A stretch of DNA of 29,814 bases from Planctomycetota bacterium (GTDB lineage Bacteria > Planctomycetota > Phycisphaerae > Phycisphaerales > UBA1924). Each line of letters begins with the position of its first letter. Within the stretch, counting starts at the first letter, position 1. Under the pieces are notes generated by a model, which made no database searches, was not told the origin of the DNA, and saw only the letters and a list, made by a program, of their open reading frames with translations. The DNA lies in contig JAEYUO010000084.1 of NCBI GenBank assembly GCA_023432465.1, forward strand, positions 1-29,814. The letters run 5' to 3'. Position numbers and translations under genes: made by a program. Below are positions 14,297-21,818 of the stretch, in pieces.

Positions 14297-16054
14297 TCAG
14301 ATCTCGACGACCTGCATGTCCGGCGCGCGCTCAACAGCGACAGTCGGGACGGCGACTTCGGCGAAGGCCTCCAGCCCGGGCACTCCGGACATCTCGCGTC
14401 GCACCTTCGCCGCCACGAACACGGAGGCCATCGGCGCGGCGACCTCGACCGCGCCGGGAACCTGCCCGGCCATCTCGGGGTCGATTGCGAGGGTCGTTGT
14501 GCCGACAGGGGAAGCGTGCCCGGCCATGACCGCGGCGAAGTCGAGAGCGATCTGTCCCTCGCTCTTGCTCAGGCCGATGGCGGGGATCGCCTGCTCAAAC
14601 GCCTGGGTTGCTTCGCGTGCGGAGATGAACGAGCCGGACTTTTCCATCCATGTGCAGGAGGGGAGCACGATGTCCGCGGCATCCGCGAGTCGCGAGCCGA
14701 GCGTGTCGATCACGACCGCGAAGGGCTTCTTGCCGCCATTGCCGGAGATCGCAGCGAGGAGGGCTTCGGTTGCCCAGTCGCTGGGGTAGTTGCCGGTGAC
14801 GATCGCGGCGCCGATGCTGCCGCCGCGCATCTGGCCCACAAGCTCATCGAACTTCACCACGCTCGCACCGTTCTTCGCGACCGCATCCAACACGCGCTTC
14901 ACGCCGCGGGCGTTGGGGGCCTTCTCCGCGAAGATCTTGAAGCCGTCGGGCTTATCGGGCGGGAACACCTTGTCCTGACCCATGGTCGGCACCGGTCCAA
15001 CGGCCAGCACCGCCTTCGCATCAATGCTCAGCGCGAGCCGCGCGAGCGCGAACGCATCCTCGCACGACAGCATCGGGCTGATCACCACCCCCAGCCTGCC
15101 GCCCGCCCCCAGCGCCTTCTTGATCCCCGCCGCGGCATCGTTGTACGCGCGGTTCCAGTCGCTCTCGACCTGCACGCCAAACTGCCTGCGTCGTGGCGTC
15201 AAAATGCGGTACTCCGAGTGCACGTGCTTCCAGCCGTACCGCACCTCATCGCTGATCCACCACTTGTTCGCGGCCATGTTCTGCCGCGGCTTGACGCGGT
15301 ACACCTTGCCGTCGTTGTGATCGATGCGGATGTTGTCGCCGCTGGCGGTGATGCCGTCGATGCTCGGGGTCTCTTTCAGGAACCAGACGCGCTGGGTGAA
15401 CAGGAAGTCCTTGTCGAGCAGCGCGCCCACCGGGCAGAGGTCGATGACGTTGCCCGAGAGCTCGTTGTTCAGCGCCTTGCCGGGGAAGACGTCAATCTCG
15501 TTCTTGTTGCCGCGGCCCTGCACGAGCAGCTCGCTGGTGCCGGTGACTTCGCGCGTGAAGCGCACGCACCGCGTGCACATGATGCAGCGGTCGGCGTAGA
15601 GGTAGACGTGGTCGCCCAGGTCCTTCTTGGGGTTCTTGACCTTGGCCTCTTCGAAGCGCGACACGCCGCGGCCATACTCGTAGGAATAGTCCTGCAGGAA
15701 GCACTCGCCGGACTGATCGCACACTGGGCAATCCAGCGGGTGGTTGATCAGCAGGTACTCCATGACCGCCTTCTGGTTGGCGATCGCCTTGGGAGAGTCG
15801 GAGTAGATGACCATGCCGTCGGCGCACGCCGTCTGGCAGGTGGGGACGAGCTTGGGGATGGGCTCGAGCGCGTTGTTGTTGCGCGGGTTGGGCTGCCAGA
15901 CCTCGGCCAGGCAGATGCGGCACGAGGCCACGATCGACAGGCCGTCGTGGTAGCAGTACTGGGGGATGTCGATCCCGTTGGCGTTGGCCACCTGGATGAT
16001 CATCTGTCCAGGCGTGAACTCGCAATCGCGGCCGTTGATCGTCACCTTGGGCAT
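14297..16054 (-). CDS. nuoG: NADH-quinone oxidoreductase subunit G (NuoG-like)
   Basis: 585 aa from the ATG at 16054; an in-frame start 23 codons upstream lacks family similarity. The N-terminal ferredoxin domain has [2Fe-2S] ligands Cys34, Cys45, Cys48 and Cys73. A His-Cys3 site follows (H105, C109, C112, C118 in H-P-L-D-C-P-V-C-D-Q-S-G-E-C), then a [4Fe-4S] site in D-R-C-I-M-C-T-R-C-V-R-F with a fourth Cys in D-L-C-P-V-G-A. The C-terminal half is a reduced molybdopterin-oxidoreductase-like domain that probably binds no cofactor. NuoG carries electrons from NADH toward quinone in complex I. No other nuo gene is next to it in the window, which is unusual, so a related hydrogenase or dehydrogenase diaphorase subunit remains possible. 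A near-leaderless TACCAT promoter lies at 16063-16068. Confidence 0.88.
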   Translation of the reverse strand: MPKVTINGRDCEFTPGQMIIQVANANGIDIPQYCYHDGLSIVASCRICLAEVWQPNPRNNNALEPIPKLVPTCQTACADGMVIYSDSPKAIANQKAVMEYLLINHPLDCPVCDQSGECFLQDYSYEYGRGVSRFEEAKVKNPKKDLGDHVYLYADRCIMCTRCVRFTREVTGTSELLVQGRGNKNEIDVFPGKALNNELSGNVIDLCPVGALLDKDFLFTQRVWFLKETPSIDGITASGDNIRIDHNDGKVYRVKPRQNMAANKWWISDEVRYGWKHVHSEYRILTPRRRQFGVQVESDWNRAYNDAAAGIKKALGAGGRLGVVISPMLSCEDAFALARLALSIDAKAVLAVGPVPTMGQDKVFPPDKPDGFKIFAEKAPNARGVKRVLDAVAKNGASVVKFDELVGQMRGGSIGAAIVTGNYPSDWATEALLAAISGNGGKKPFAVVIDTLGSRLADAADIVLPSCTWMEKSGSFISAREATQAFEQAIPAIGLSKSEGQIALDFAAVMAGHASPVGTTTLAIDPEMAGQVPGAVEVAAPMASVFVAAKVRREMSGVPGLEAFAEVAVPTVAVERAPDMQVVEI

Positions 16055-16062
16055 AGGGCGGG

Positions 16063-16068
16063 ATGGTA
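16063..16068 (-). promoter_or_regulatory. TANNNT promoter of nuoG
   Basis: TACCAT on the minus strand ends 8 bases before the ATG at 16054; no ribosome site is present. Confidence 0.5.
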
Positions 16069-16134
16069 GGGCAGAAGTGGCCCAAACGCCCTCCGGACAT
16101 TCTTCTGCGAGCGATTGAATCACACTCCAGAACC

Positions 16135-16181
16135 TTGAAAATCAGTCCGACGTATGAGAGAATAGTCTGGTCGCCAACCAG
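16135..16181 (+). promoter_or_regulatory. Toxin-antitoxin promoter and likely operator
   Basis: TTGAAA at 16135-16140, a 17-base spacer and GAGAAT at 16158-16163 form a promoter. The inverted repeat CTGGT (16167-16171) and ACCAG (16177-16181) covers the expected start of transcription, the usual place for autorepression by an antitoxin or antitoxin-toxin complex. Confidence 0.5.
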
Positions 16182-16193
16182 TTGGAGATGCGC

Positions 16194-16442
16194 ATGGAGA
16201 TCATCGGAGCATTCGACGCCAAGACCCGCCTGAGCGAGCTTCTCGACCGCGTCGCCAAGGGCGAGACATTTCAGATCACCAAGCATGGTCGGCCCGTCGG
16301 CAAGCTCGTGCCTCCGGATTCGGCGCGCGACCCACAGGCGATGGCCGAGGCGGTGGCGCGGCTGAAGTTGTTTCGCGGCACGTTCAAGGGTCTTTCGCGT
16401 GAGGAATTGATCGCGCTCAAGCACGAAGGGCATCGCTTCTAA
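16194..16442 (+). CDS. Phd/YefM-type antitoxin
   Basis: 82 aa from the ATG at 16194, with GGAG six bases upstream; TTG at 16182 and ATG at 16188 are in frame but lie on that ribosome site. The sequence M-E-I-I-G-A-F-D-A-K-T-R-L-S-E-L-L-D-R-V, then G-E-T-F-Q-I-T-K-H-G-R-P-V-G-K-L is the Phd/YefM fold that binds DNA as a dimer. The C-terminal part (L-S-R-E-E-L-I-A-L-K-H-E-G) would wrap and neutralise the toxin. Its stop TAA overlaps the toxin ATG by one base, which couples their synthesis. The module is probably self-regulated through the repeat at 16167-16181. Confidence 0.9.
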   Translation: MEIIGAFDAKTRLSELLDRVAKGETFQITKHGRPVGKLVPPDSARDPQAMAEAVARLKLFRGTFKGLSREELIALKHEGHRF

Positions 16443-16846
16443 TGGCCCTCGTCCCTGATGTCTCCGCGATCCTGGCGCTCGCCTTCGACGATGAAGATGC
16501 CGCGTACGCCGGCAAGGTGATCGAGGCGATCGCCGCGGATGAAGCAGTGGTGCCCACGCTCTTCTGGTTTGAGCTCCGCAACGCGCTGCTGATGGGCGAG
16601 CGCCGCAAGCGACTGACATCGGAACGCACAACGGCGTTCCTTGCGGACCTCGCGCTCCTGCCGTTTGTTGTGGATGATGTGCCGCGGGAGGGAGTGGTGA
16701 TGGATCTCTCACGGCGGTACACGTTGACCGTTTACGATGCGGTGTACTTGGAGCTTGCCCAGCGCAAGGGGCTGCCGCTCGCGACGATTGATGGCGCGAT
16801 GGCGAAGGCGGCAAAGGCGGCGGCGGTGGGGGTGTTTGAGCGCTGA
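16442..16846 (+). CDS. vapC: VapC-type PIN-domain toxin
   Basis: 134 aa. The four acidic residues of the PIN nuclease site are present: Asp6 (V-P-D-V-S-A), Glu44 (W-F-E-L-R-N-A-L), Asp99 (Y-D-A-V-Y-L-E-L-A) and Asp117 (T-I-D-G). PIN toxins of the VapC type cleave tRNA or rRNA in a Mg2+-dependent way and stop translation until neutralised. The length matches the family. It overlaps the antitoxin gene by one base. Since all four catalytic positions are kept, the toxin looks active. Its RNA target cannot be read from the sequence. Confidence 0.93.
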   Translation: MALVPDVSAILALAFDDEDAAYAGKVIEAIAADEAVVPTLFWFELRNALLMGERRKRLTSERTTAFLADLALLPFVVDDVPREGVVMDLSRRYTLTVYDAVYLELAQRKGLPLATIDGAMAKAAKAAAVGVFER

Positions 16847-16925
16847 TCCAGAACGCAGCTCAGTTGAGCTTCGCCGCACTCCTCAATCCACCGTTCTCGC
16901 TCTTCCATCTGCCGCGGCTTTCCCG

Positions 16926-16931
16926 TACCTT
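16926..16931 (+). promoter_or_regulatory. TANNNT promoter of TPR-like lipoprotein
   Basis: TACCTT is followed by exactly six bases and the ATG at 16938, with no ribosome site: a leaderless arrangement. Confidence 0.6.
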
Positions 16932-16937
16932 GCCTTC

Positions 16938-17948
16938 ATGCACGCCCGGCAACTCGCCCACATCCCCATCCTGCTCGTTCTTCCCCTACTCGCCGCCTGC
17001 GCATCGTCACCCGCTTCTCCCGCCGCGACTGGCGGCCCCCCACCCTGGGACAGAACCATCCGCGCGTTGACCGATGGTCGCCCGCTATCGCCGCCGCCAA
17101 TCACCTTTGCCCGCCGCGCAGAGCTCGAGTCCAACCTGCGCGCTGCCAAGGCCGCGCTCGATGCGGACCCGACTGGCGAAGAAGCCCTCATCTGGTACGG
17201 CCGCCGACTCGCCTACCTCCACCGCTACGCCGATGCGATCGACACCTTCTCCCGCGGCATCGAGCTCCACCCCGGCAGCTACCGCCTCCCGCGACATCGC
17301 GGCCACCGGTACATCACCGTCCGCCGGTTTGATCTGGCGATCCTCGACCTCTCCCGCGCTGCCCATCTTGCCGAGGGCACGGTCGACCGGATCGAGCCCG
17401 ATGGCGCACCCAACGCCGCGGGCATCCCGCTCACCACCGATCACTCCAACATCTGGTACCACCTCGCGCTTGCGCAGTATCTCGGCGGCGACTTTCAATC
17501 CGCCGCACGCTCGTGGGCCCGCTGCGTCGAGGTTCGCCGCGACAACGATGACTCGCTCGTCGCCGCGACGTATTGGCACTACCTGACCCTCCGCCGCCTG
17601 AACCGCGATGCCGAGGCCGCCGCCGCGCTCGCCCCGATCCACGCGGGCATGACGATTCTTGAGAACAGGTCCTACCACGCCATGCTGCTGATGTTCAAGG
17701 GCGAGCGCTCGCGCAGCGCGATTCTCCGCGATGCCTCCGCGAGCGAGCTCGATGCGGCCACGGTCGGATATGGCCTGGGCATCGCCGCGCTTCTCGAAGG
17801 CGATGCTGCCACGGCCCGCTCCCAGTTCCAAAGCGTCACCGCCGCTTCGATGTGGCCCGCCTTCGGACACATCGCCGCGGAAGCCGAGCTTGCGCGCATG
17901 CCCGCCGCACAAGCGCCTGCAGCTCCATCCGGGCAGGTCGCCCGGTGA
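16938..17948 (+). CDS. Lipoprotein with TPR-like repeats
   Basis: 336 aa from the ATG at 16938. A signal peptide with lipobox L-A-A-C about residues 20-23 predicts a lipid-anchored envelope protein. From about residue 60 there are helical pairs with TPR features: E-E-A-L-I-W-Y-G-R-R-L-A-Y-L-H-R-Y-A-D-A-I, then T-F-S-R-G-I-E-L-H-P-G, and further weaker repeats to about residue 320. TPR proteins are protein-binding scaffolds; no enzymatic site is seen. The frame extends upstream into the toxin gene, but the leaderless promoter and the signal peptide fix the start at 16938. It is convergent with the 18034-18177 gene across a hairpin. Confidence 0.8.
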   Translation: MHARQLAHIPILLVLPLLAACASSPASPAATGGPPPWDRTIRALTDGRPLSPPPITFARRAELESNLRAAKAALDADPTGEEALIWYGRRLAYLHRYADAIDTFSRGIELHPGSYRLPRHRGHRYITVRRFDLAILDLSRAAHLAEGTVDRIEPDGAPNAAGIPLTTDHSNIWYHLALAQYLGGDFQSAARSWARCVEVRRDNDDSLVAATYWHYLTLRRLNRDAEAAAALAPIHAGMTILENRSYHAMLLMFKGERSRSAILRDASASELDAATVGYGLGIAALLEGDAATARSQFQSVTAASMWPAFGHIAAEAELARMPAAQAPAAPSGQVAR

Positions 17949-17950
17949 TC

Positions 17951-17978
17951 AAAGAAAAACGAGCCGCGATGTCGCGGC
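17951..17978 (-). terminator. Terminator of the 47-aa protein gene
   Basis: GCCGCG (17963-17968) and CGCGGC (17973-17978) form a stem with an ATGT loop. On the minus strand it is followed by TCGTTTTTCTTT, the layout of a rho-independent terminator for the gene at 18034-18177. It may also stop the convergent lipoprotein transcript. Confidence 0.75.
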
Positions 17979-18033
17979 CCGTCTCGTGAACGACTGAACG
18001 TCTCTATCCACCCTCACCCGCCCCTGTGCGAGG

Positions 18034-18177
18034 TCAGGCCGCCTTCGCCGCCTTTTCCTTGCCCTTGGGCGGAGTGTGCACAGTGACCCACTTGGTCTTC
18101 CACACGCGGGCACCGCACTTGCGCTTGCCGGTGGACCATTTGATCTTCTTGCGGACGGTATTCGGTGTGCCGGACAT
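18034..18177 (-). CDS. 47-aa basic protein, unrecognised
   Basis: Reading the minus strand from the ATG at 18177 gives 47 residues starting M-S-G-T-P-N-T-V-R-K-K-I-K-W-S and ending K-E-K-A-A-K-A-A. About a quarter of residues are Lys or Arg, with one Cys, three Trp and a Pro-Pro-Lys-Gly turn before an Ala/Lys helix. GAGGAG lies six bases upstream, one of the strongest ribosome sites in the window, and a good terminator follows, so it looks like a highly expressed single gene. Composition is that of a ribosome- or nucleic-acid-binding protein, but it does not match the small ribosomal proteins I can recall (bL28, bL33, bL34, bTHX). The frame also runs upstream, but only this start has a ribosome site. 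Confidence 0.7.
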   Translation of the reverse strand: MSGTPNTVRKKIKWSTGKRKCGARVWKTKWVTVHTPPKGKEKAAKAA

Positions 18178-18201
18178 GCAGACTCCTCGTAAGTGTTGGG
18201 C

Positions 18202-18212
18202 TCAATGATTGA
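18202..18212. promoter_or_regulatory. Small palindrome upstream of the 47-aa gene
   Basis: TCAATGATTGA has 5-base inverted arms around a central G, 25 bases before the ATG at 18177. It could be an operator. No convincing -35/-10 pair is visible in 18178-18342, which otherwise holds no gene. Confidence 0.3.
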
Positions 18213-18342
18213 CCGCCCGCCGCCCGGAAGCCAATCACCCTCCAACTTGGCCGCCGCGACAGACCACGGCCTAGACAAGGCCCGACTCGAAGAGTTGGGC
18301 CACGCCGCAAAAATGCGTTGCGCTGCCCCGCCCACCTTCCCC

Positions 18343-19623
18343 TCAATCCACCATCCCCGCGCCGGCCTTCACAGCAGGAGCCGCCGTTCCCATCGGCGCC
18401 GCGAGCTTCAGCATCCGGTCGATCGCCGTCAGCGCCCACTTCCGCGCCTCCGCGTGCACGCTCACCCGGTTCACCACTTTCCCCGCTGCCAGGTTGTCCA
18501 GCACCCACGCCAGGTGCTCCTGATCGATCCGGAACATCGTCGTGCACAGGCACTGGCAGTCCGACAGAATCCGTACGTGCACGCCGCGATCGGCGCACTC
18601 GCGCGACAGCCGGTTCACCAGGTGCACCTCCGTCCCCACCGCCCACCGCGATCCTTCCTTCGCCTCGCTCAAGGTGCGGATGATGAACTCCGTCGAGCCC
18701 GACAGGTCCGACCGGTCCACCACTTCCTTGCAGCACTCCGGATGCACGAGGATCGTCGTCCGCTCCGCCCGCGGCCTCCCCGCATCCGCCTCGCGGATCT
18801 GGTCGCAATGCTCCGGGCGGAACAGCTTGTGCACCGAGCAGTGACCCGCCCACAGAATCACCCTCGCCCCCGCGAGCGCATCGGCCGTCATGCCCCCCAG
18901 CGCCTCCCCGCGCGACAGCCGCCGCGGGTCATACAGCACCGTGTCCTTCTCGACCTTCATCCCATACGCCGCGGCCGTGTTCCTGCCCAAGTGCTGATCC
19001 GGCAGGAACAGGATCTTGATCTCCTCGCCCTTCTTCGCCGGGACCGTTCCCCCCTTCATCGCCCATTCAAACACCCGCCCCGCGTTCGACGATGTGCACA
19101 CCGCCCCGCCGTTCTTCCCCACAAACGACTTGATCGCCGCCGAGGAGTTGATGTACGTGATCGGGATGATCCGGCCCTTCCACGCGCCCTTGCTCTTCTT
19201 CTTCCCGCCCGCACCACTCGCCCCCGCCGCCTTCTCATCCAGTGCGGCGTGCAGCAGCTCCCACGCCGCCAGCGCATCGTCATAGTCCGCCATGTCCGCC
19301 ATCGAGCACCCAGCCGACAAGTCCGGCAGGATGACCGACACATGGTCGGGCGTCACAAGGTCCGCCGTCTCCGCCATGAAGTGCACGCCGCAGAAAATCA
19401 CATACTCCGCGCCCTGCTCCTCCACGCGCGTCGCCGCAAGCTGGCTCAGCTTCAGCGAGTCCCCCGTAAAGTCCGCATGCCGGATCACCTCATCCGTCTG
19501 GTAGTGATGCCCGAGGATGACCAGCTTCCCGCCCAGTTCCGCGCGGCGCGCAGAGATCCACTCCGCAAGCTGCTCCGGCTTGGCCGTCGTGTACTTTTCA
19601 GGAAGAGAGGGTTGCCACAGCAC
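18343..19623 (-). CDS. nadA: Quinolinate synthase NadA
   Basis: 426 aa, GTG start at 19623. NadA condenses iminoaspartate with dihydroxyacetone phosphate to quinolinate in NAD synthesis, using an oxygen-sensitive [4Fe-4S] cluster. Diagnostic stretches: L-G-H-H-Y-Q (38-42), F-C-G-V-H-F-M-A-E-T-A with Cys78, D-L-S-A-G-C-S-M-A-D (101-110), Y-I-N-S-S-A-A-I-K-S, L-P-D-Q-H-L-G-R-N-T, W-A-G-H-C-S-V-H and C-L-C-T-T-M-F-R-I. The three cluster cysteines expected for the family can be assigned. It is longer than most (about 310-370 aa), partly because of a Gly/Lys-rich insert before R-I-I-P-I-T-Y. nadB and nadC are not in the window. A TACCAT promoter lies five bases upstream of the GTG; the PilZ gene precedes it by 18 bases. 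Confidence 0.95.
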   Translation of the reverse strand: MLWQPSLPEKYTTAKPEQLAEWISARRAELGGKLVILGHHYQTDEVIRHADFTGDSLKLSQLAATRVEEQGAEYVIFCGVHFMAETADLVTPDHVSVILPDLSAGCSMADMADYDDALAAWELLHAALDEKAAGASGAGGKKKSKGAWKGRIIPITYINSSAAIKSFVGKNGGAVCTSSNAGRVFEWAMKGGTVPAKKGEEIKILFLPDQHLGRNTAAAYGMKVEKDTVLYDPRRLSRGEALGGMTADALAGARVILWAGHCSVHKLFRPEHCDQIREADAGRPRAERTTILVHPECCKEVVDRSDLSGSTEFIIRTLSEAKEGSRWAVGTEVHLVNRLSRECADRGVHVRILSDCQCLCTTMFRIDQEHLAWVLDNLAAGKVVNRVSVHAEARKWALTAIDRMLKLAAPMGTAAPAVKAGAGMVD

Positions 19624-19628
19624 ACCCG

Positions 19629-19634
19629 ATGGTA
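19629..19634 (-). promoter_or_regulatory. TANNNT promoter of nadA
   Basis: TACCAT on the minus strand is followed by five bases and the GTG at 19623, with no ribosome site. It would allow nadA to be transcribed apart from the PilZ gene. Confidence 0.5.
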
Positions 19635-19641
19635 GTGCCGT

Positions 19642-19980
19642 TTATGCCGCGGCGTGCGCGCGCTCCGCGCCCAGGTACCGCACCGCGATCGTCTGCTTCT
19701 TCCCGCGCAGCGCATCGGCCCGGACCACCACCGCCTGCACCATCGACTCGTTCCGGATCACCCCATCCGTCGTCGATGCCACCGCGATATCGACCCGCTG
19801 CCCCAGCGCAAACGGCCGCTCCGCATCGACCTCCAGCATCGCCCCGCCCACCGACAGATCCCGCGTCCGCGCGGGCGCATACGTCCGCGTCTCAGGCGAG
19901 TAGACCTTGCCGTCACGCTCGATCCCGAACCGGCGGTGGCGGCGACGCTCGACAATGAAACTGCTGGTCGACTGCGACAT
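19642..19980 (-). CDS. PilZ-domain protein
   Basis: 112 aa from the ATG at 19980, with GGAGG eight bases upstream; a longer upstream frame lacks family similarity. The two c-di-GMP-binding elements are present: an arginine-rich R-R-R-H-R-R start near residues 12-17 and D-L-S-V-G-G about residues 44-49, followed by the PilZ beta-barrel pattern. The protein is a single domain, so it probably senses c-di-GMP and acts on a partner, often in motility, exopolysaccharide or surface behaviour. Both ligand motifs are intact. It lies 158 bases downstream of the PEP-CTERM-like gene (nothing is seen in the gap) and 18 bases upstream of nadA; no functional link to nadA is evident. Confidence 0.9.
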   Translation of the reverse strand: MSQSTSSFIVERRRHRRFGIERDGKVYSPETRTYAPARTRDLSVGGAMLEVDAERPFALGQRVDIAVASTTDGVIRNESMVQAVVVRADALRGKKQTIAVRYLGAERAHAAA

Positions 19981-20138
19981 GGAAAGGCCTCCGTGCAGCG
20001 GTCGCGACCCCGGTGGCGGGGCGCCATCGCGGCACGACTCCATCATCGGCGCGCTCGGCCCGCGCACCGACAATCCATGCCCCTGCTTCCCGCCGCCGCA
20101 GCGCACGCGCAACATCCGCACGCAACGTCCGAGATCGG

Positions 20139-20858
20139 TTATCGCGCCGCCGCGCTTCGCCGCCGCCGGCTCGCCAGCACGGCCAGCCCCGCCAGGAGCG
20201 TCACCGCCGCCCCCGGCGCAGGCACCTCCGGGCCGACGGTAAACAGCCAGTCGCCCACCGTGATGTGCACCCCAGGGTTCCCGCCGTGGTTCAGCCATCC
20301 CCACCCCGAGACACCGTCAAAGCCGCGGTGGCCCAGGTTGTTGTCCTCATCTCCCAGCCGGAACGAGAAGGCGTGGCCGCCGCGCTCGTCATACAGCGGG
20401 ATCGTGTGCCCCAGCGGCGTCAGGATCGACCCCACGTTGGCGTTGTTCGGCCCGTCAACGATGAAGTCGTCATCGCCCGGCGCGCCCATCACCACGATCT
20501 GGTACACGAAATCAAACGAGTACACGCCCCGGTACGGCCCCGGCACATACCCGTCGGCGATCCGCCAATACCCGCCAAACGCATCCCCGGAGATCCGGAT
20601 CATCGATGGCGTAACTTCCATCACCACCAGCGACTGCGGGTGCTCGAAGTCGAACAGAAAGATGTCCTGCCGGGACGTGTCAACGTTGTACAACTCATCC
20701 AGCCGCAATCCCGACGAAATCGGCGCAGCGCTCGGATGGTTGAGCAGCACGTACAGACCGGGATCGATCACCGCTGCATCAGCGGACGATGGTGCAATGA
20801 CGCCAAAGAGCGTCGCCCCCGCCGCTGCCGCGGCGAGAGCCAACTTGTTCTTCTTCAT
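20139..20858 (-). CDS. PEP-CTERM-like exported protein
   Basis: 239 aa. A Sec signal peptide (M-K-K-N-K-L-A-L-A, cleavage after A-D-A near residue 28) precedes an aromatic, Gly- and Asp-rich domain with probable beta structure, including G-D-D-D-F-I-V-D-G-P-N-N-A, which could bind calcium. The C-terminus is a sorting tail: V-P-A-P-G-A-A-V-T-L-L, hydrophobic residues, then S-R-R-R-R-S. It should be exported and processed by an exosortase-type system. The upstream region has two direct T-tract repeats that may carry the promoter. No function can be assigned to the mature domain. It lies upstream of the PilZ gene on the same strand. Confidence 0.85.
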   Translation of the reverse strand: MKKNKLALAAAAAGATLFGVIAPSSADAAVIDPGLYVLLNHPSAAPISSGLRLDELYNVDTSRQDIFLFDFEHPQSLVVMEVTPSMIRISGDAFGGYWRIADGYVPGPYRGVYSFDFVYQIVVMGAPGDDDFIVDGPNNANVGSILTPLGHTIPLYDERGGHAFSFRLGDEDNNLGHRGFDGVSGWGWLNHGGNPGVHITVGDWLFTVGPEVPAPGAAVTLLAGLAVLASRRRRSAAAR

Positions 20859-20886
20859 GGTGTGACACCCCGAGAGAGGGAGGGTG

Positions 20887-20924
20887 TAAAAAACCGCCGA
20901 TCAATATCCTATAAAAAAACGCCG
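20887..20924 (-). promoter_or_regulatory. Twin direct repeats upstream of exported-protein gene
   Basis: TAAAAAACCGCCG (20887-20899) and TAAAAAAACGCCG (20912-20924) are direct repeats 25 bases apart, 29 bases upstream of the ATG at 20858. Between them the minus strand has the A/T-rich run TATAGGATATTG, a likely -10 region. A GA-rich tract lies at 20926-20937. The rest of 20925-21044 holds small hairpins only. Confidence 0.45.
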
Positions 20925-21044
20925 TTGAGAGAGAGAGCCCAAGTATGACCGATAATGGGGGGTTGGGCAACAGGAAACTTCCGGTTTCTCGACGCTCCCC
21001 GCAAGCATCTGTCACGTCCGGACTTGCGCGGACGCCAAATGAGA

Positions 21045-21072
21045 ACCCCGAAGACGACGACGTCTCCGGGGT
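21045..21072 (-). terminator. Hairpin after the DUF6580-like gene
   Basis: A 12-base stem (21045-21056 with 21061-21072) closes on a 4-base loop. In minus-strand RNA every position pairs if one G-U is allowed; in plus-strand RNA the same position is an A-C mismatch. This asymmetry suggests selection on the minus transcript, which comes from the gene ending at 21145. The following T run is weak (TTCTCATTT). Confidence 0.6.
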
Positions 21073-21144
21073 CCATACAAGGCATTCAAAGGCCCTGAAT
21101 CGGGTTGGTGTCGCGTGCGGTGCTCCGCGGCCTTGCCGCGAGCT

Positions 21145-21720
21145 TCAGCAGCAGTGCGCCTGCGTCTCTGTGAGGCCCGGCACGGATGCCCTCGCCCACG
21201 CGCCCGCAACCCGCGGCCACGCCGCGGCAGCGGCAAACAGCCCAAGGCCGTAGCTCAGATCGCCCGCAAGCTGATACTTGAAGAACGGCACCGCCGCGAC
21301 AAAGCACGCCCCCAGCCCCGCCGCCGACGGCTCATACATCGAGCCAAACGCCCACACCGCCGCGTTGGTGATCGCAAAGAACAGCACCGAGCACACCACC
21401 GATGCCGCGCCGACGCGCACCAGCCGCATCCCGCCTGTGCTCCCACGCACCAGCCACGCCATGCCCATCGGCAGCAGCATCGCCCCATACACCGCCAGCA
21501 TCAGCCGGGCGTCATACCCGCCGATCACCGCATCGCTGATCACCATCGCCGCCAAGGGCGTCGCCGCCGCCAGGATCCGCGACCGGAACACCACCGCCGC
21601 CAGCAGCCCCACCGCCATCAACGCCGTGAAGTTGGGTGCATGCGGCATCAGCCGGCTCGCGGCCGCCACGCCCACCAGGACAACAAACAGCACAGCATCG
21701 CGCGTGGAAACTCGGAACAT
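21145..21720 (-). CDS. DUF6580-like membrane protein
   Basis: 191 aa from the ATG at 21720, with GGAG nine bases upstream. The order of marks fits DUF6580: S-R-L-M-P-H-A-P-N-F-T-A-L-M-A-V-G near the N-terminus, A-M-V-I-S-D-A-V-I-G-G-Y, A-I-T-N-A-A-V-W-A-F-G-S-M-Y, and F-V-A-A-V-P-F-F-K-Y-Q-L-A-G-D-L at the end. Five or six membrane segments suggest a transporter-like or S-component-like fold; the substrate is unknown. It is transcribed divergently from the gene at 21819. A TAAACT hexamer about 30 bases upstream of the ATG may be the -10. Confidence 0.75.
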   Translation of the reverse strand: MFRVSTRDAVLFVVLVGVAAASRLMPHAPNFTALMAVGLLAAVVFRSRILAAATPLAAMVISDAVIGGYDARLMLAVYGAMLLPMGMAWLVRGSTGGMRLVRVGAASVVCSVLFFAITNAAVWAFGSMYEPSAAGLGACFVAAVPFFKYQLAGDLSYGLGLFAAAAAWPRVAGAWARASVPGLTETQAHCC

Positions 21721-21806
21721 TCTCAGGCTCCAAAGCAGGGGGAAGCGGGAGTTTAGGCCGGGGCCTTTCCCCCGGGCCGACGCAACCGGCCACACCCGGT
21801 TTGCGG

Positions 21807-21812
21807 TATCGT
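21807..21812 (+). promoter_or_regulatory. TANNNT promoter of zinc-ribbon/HEAT-like protein
   Basis: TATCGT is followed by exactly six bases and the GTG at 21819; no ribosome site. Confidence 0.6.
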
Positions 21813-21818
21813 CTCCCG

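Noticed and set aside
18193..19635. A 480-codon plus-strand frame opposite nadA.
   Set aside because: Arg/His/Pro-rich shadow frame; nadA with its conserved motifs occupies the locus.
21145..21818. Cobalamin riboswitch upstream of the DUF6580-like gene.
   Set aside because: The 98-base spacer is too short and shows no B12-box-like sequence.
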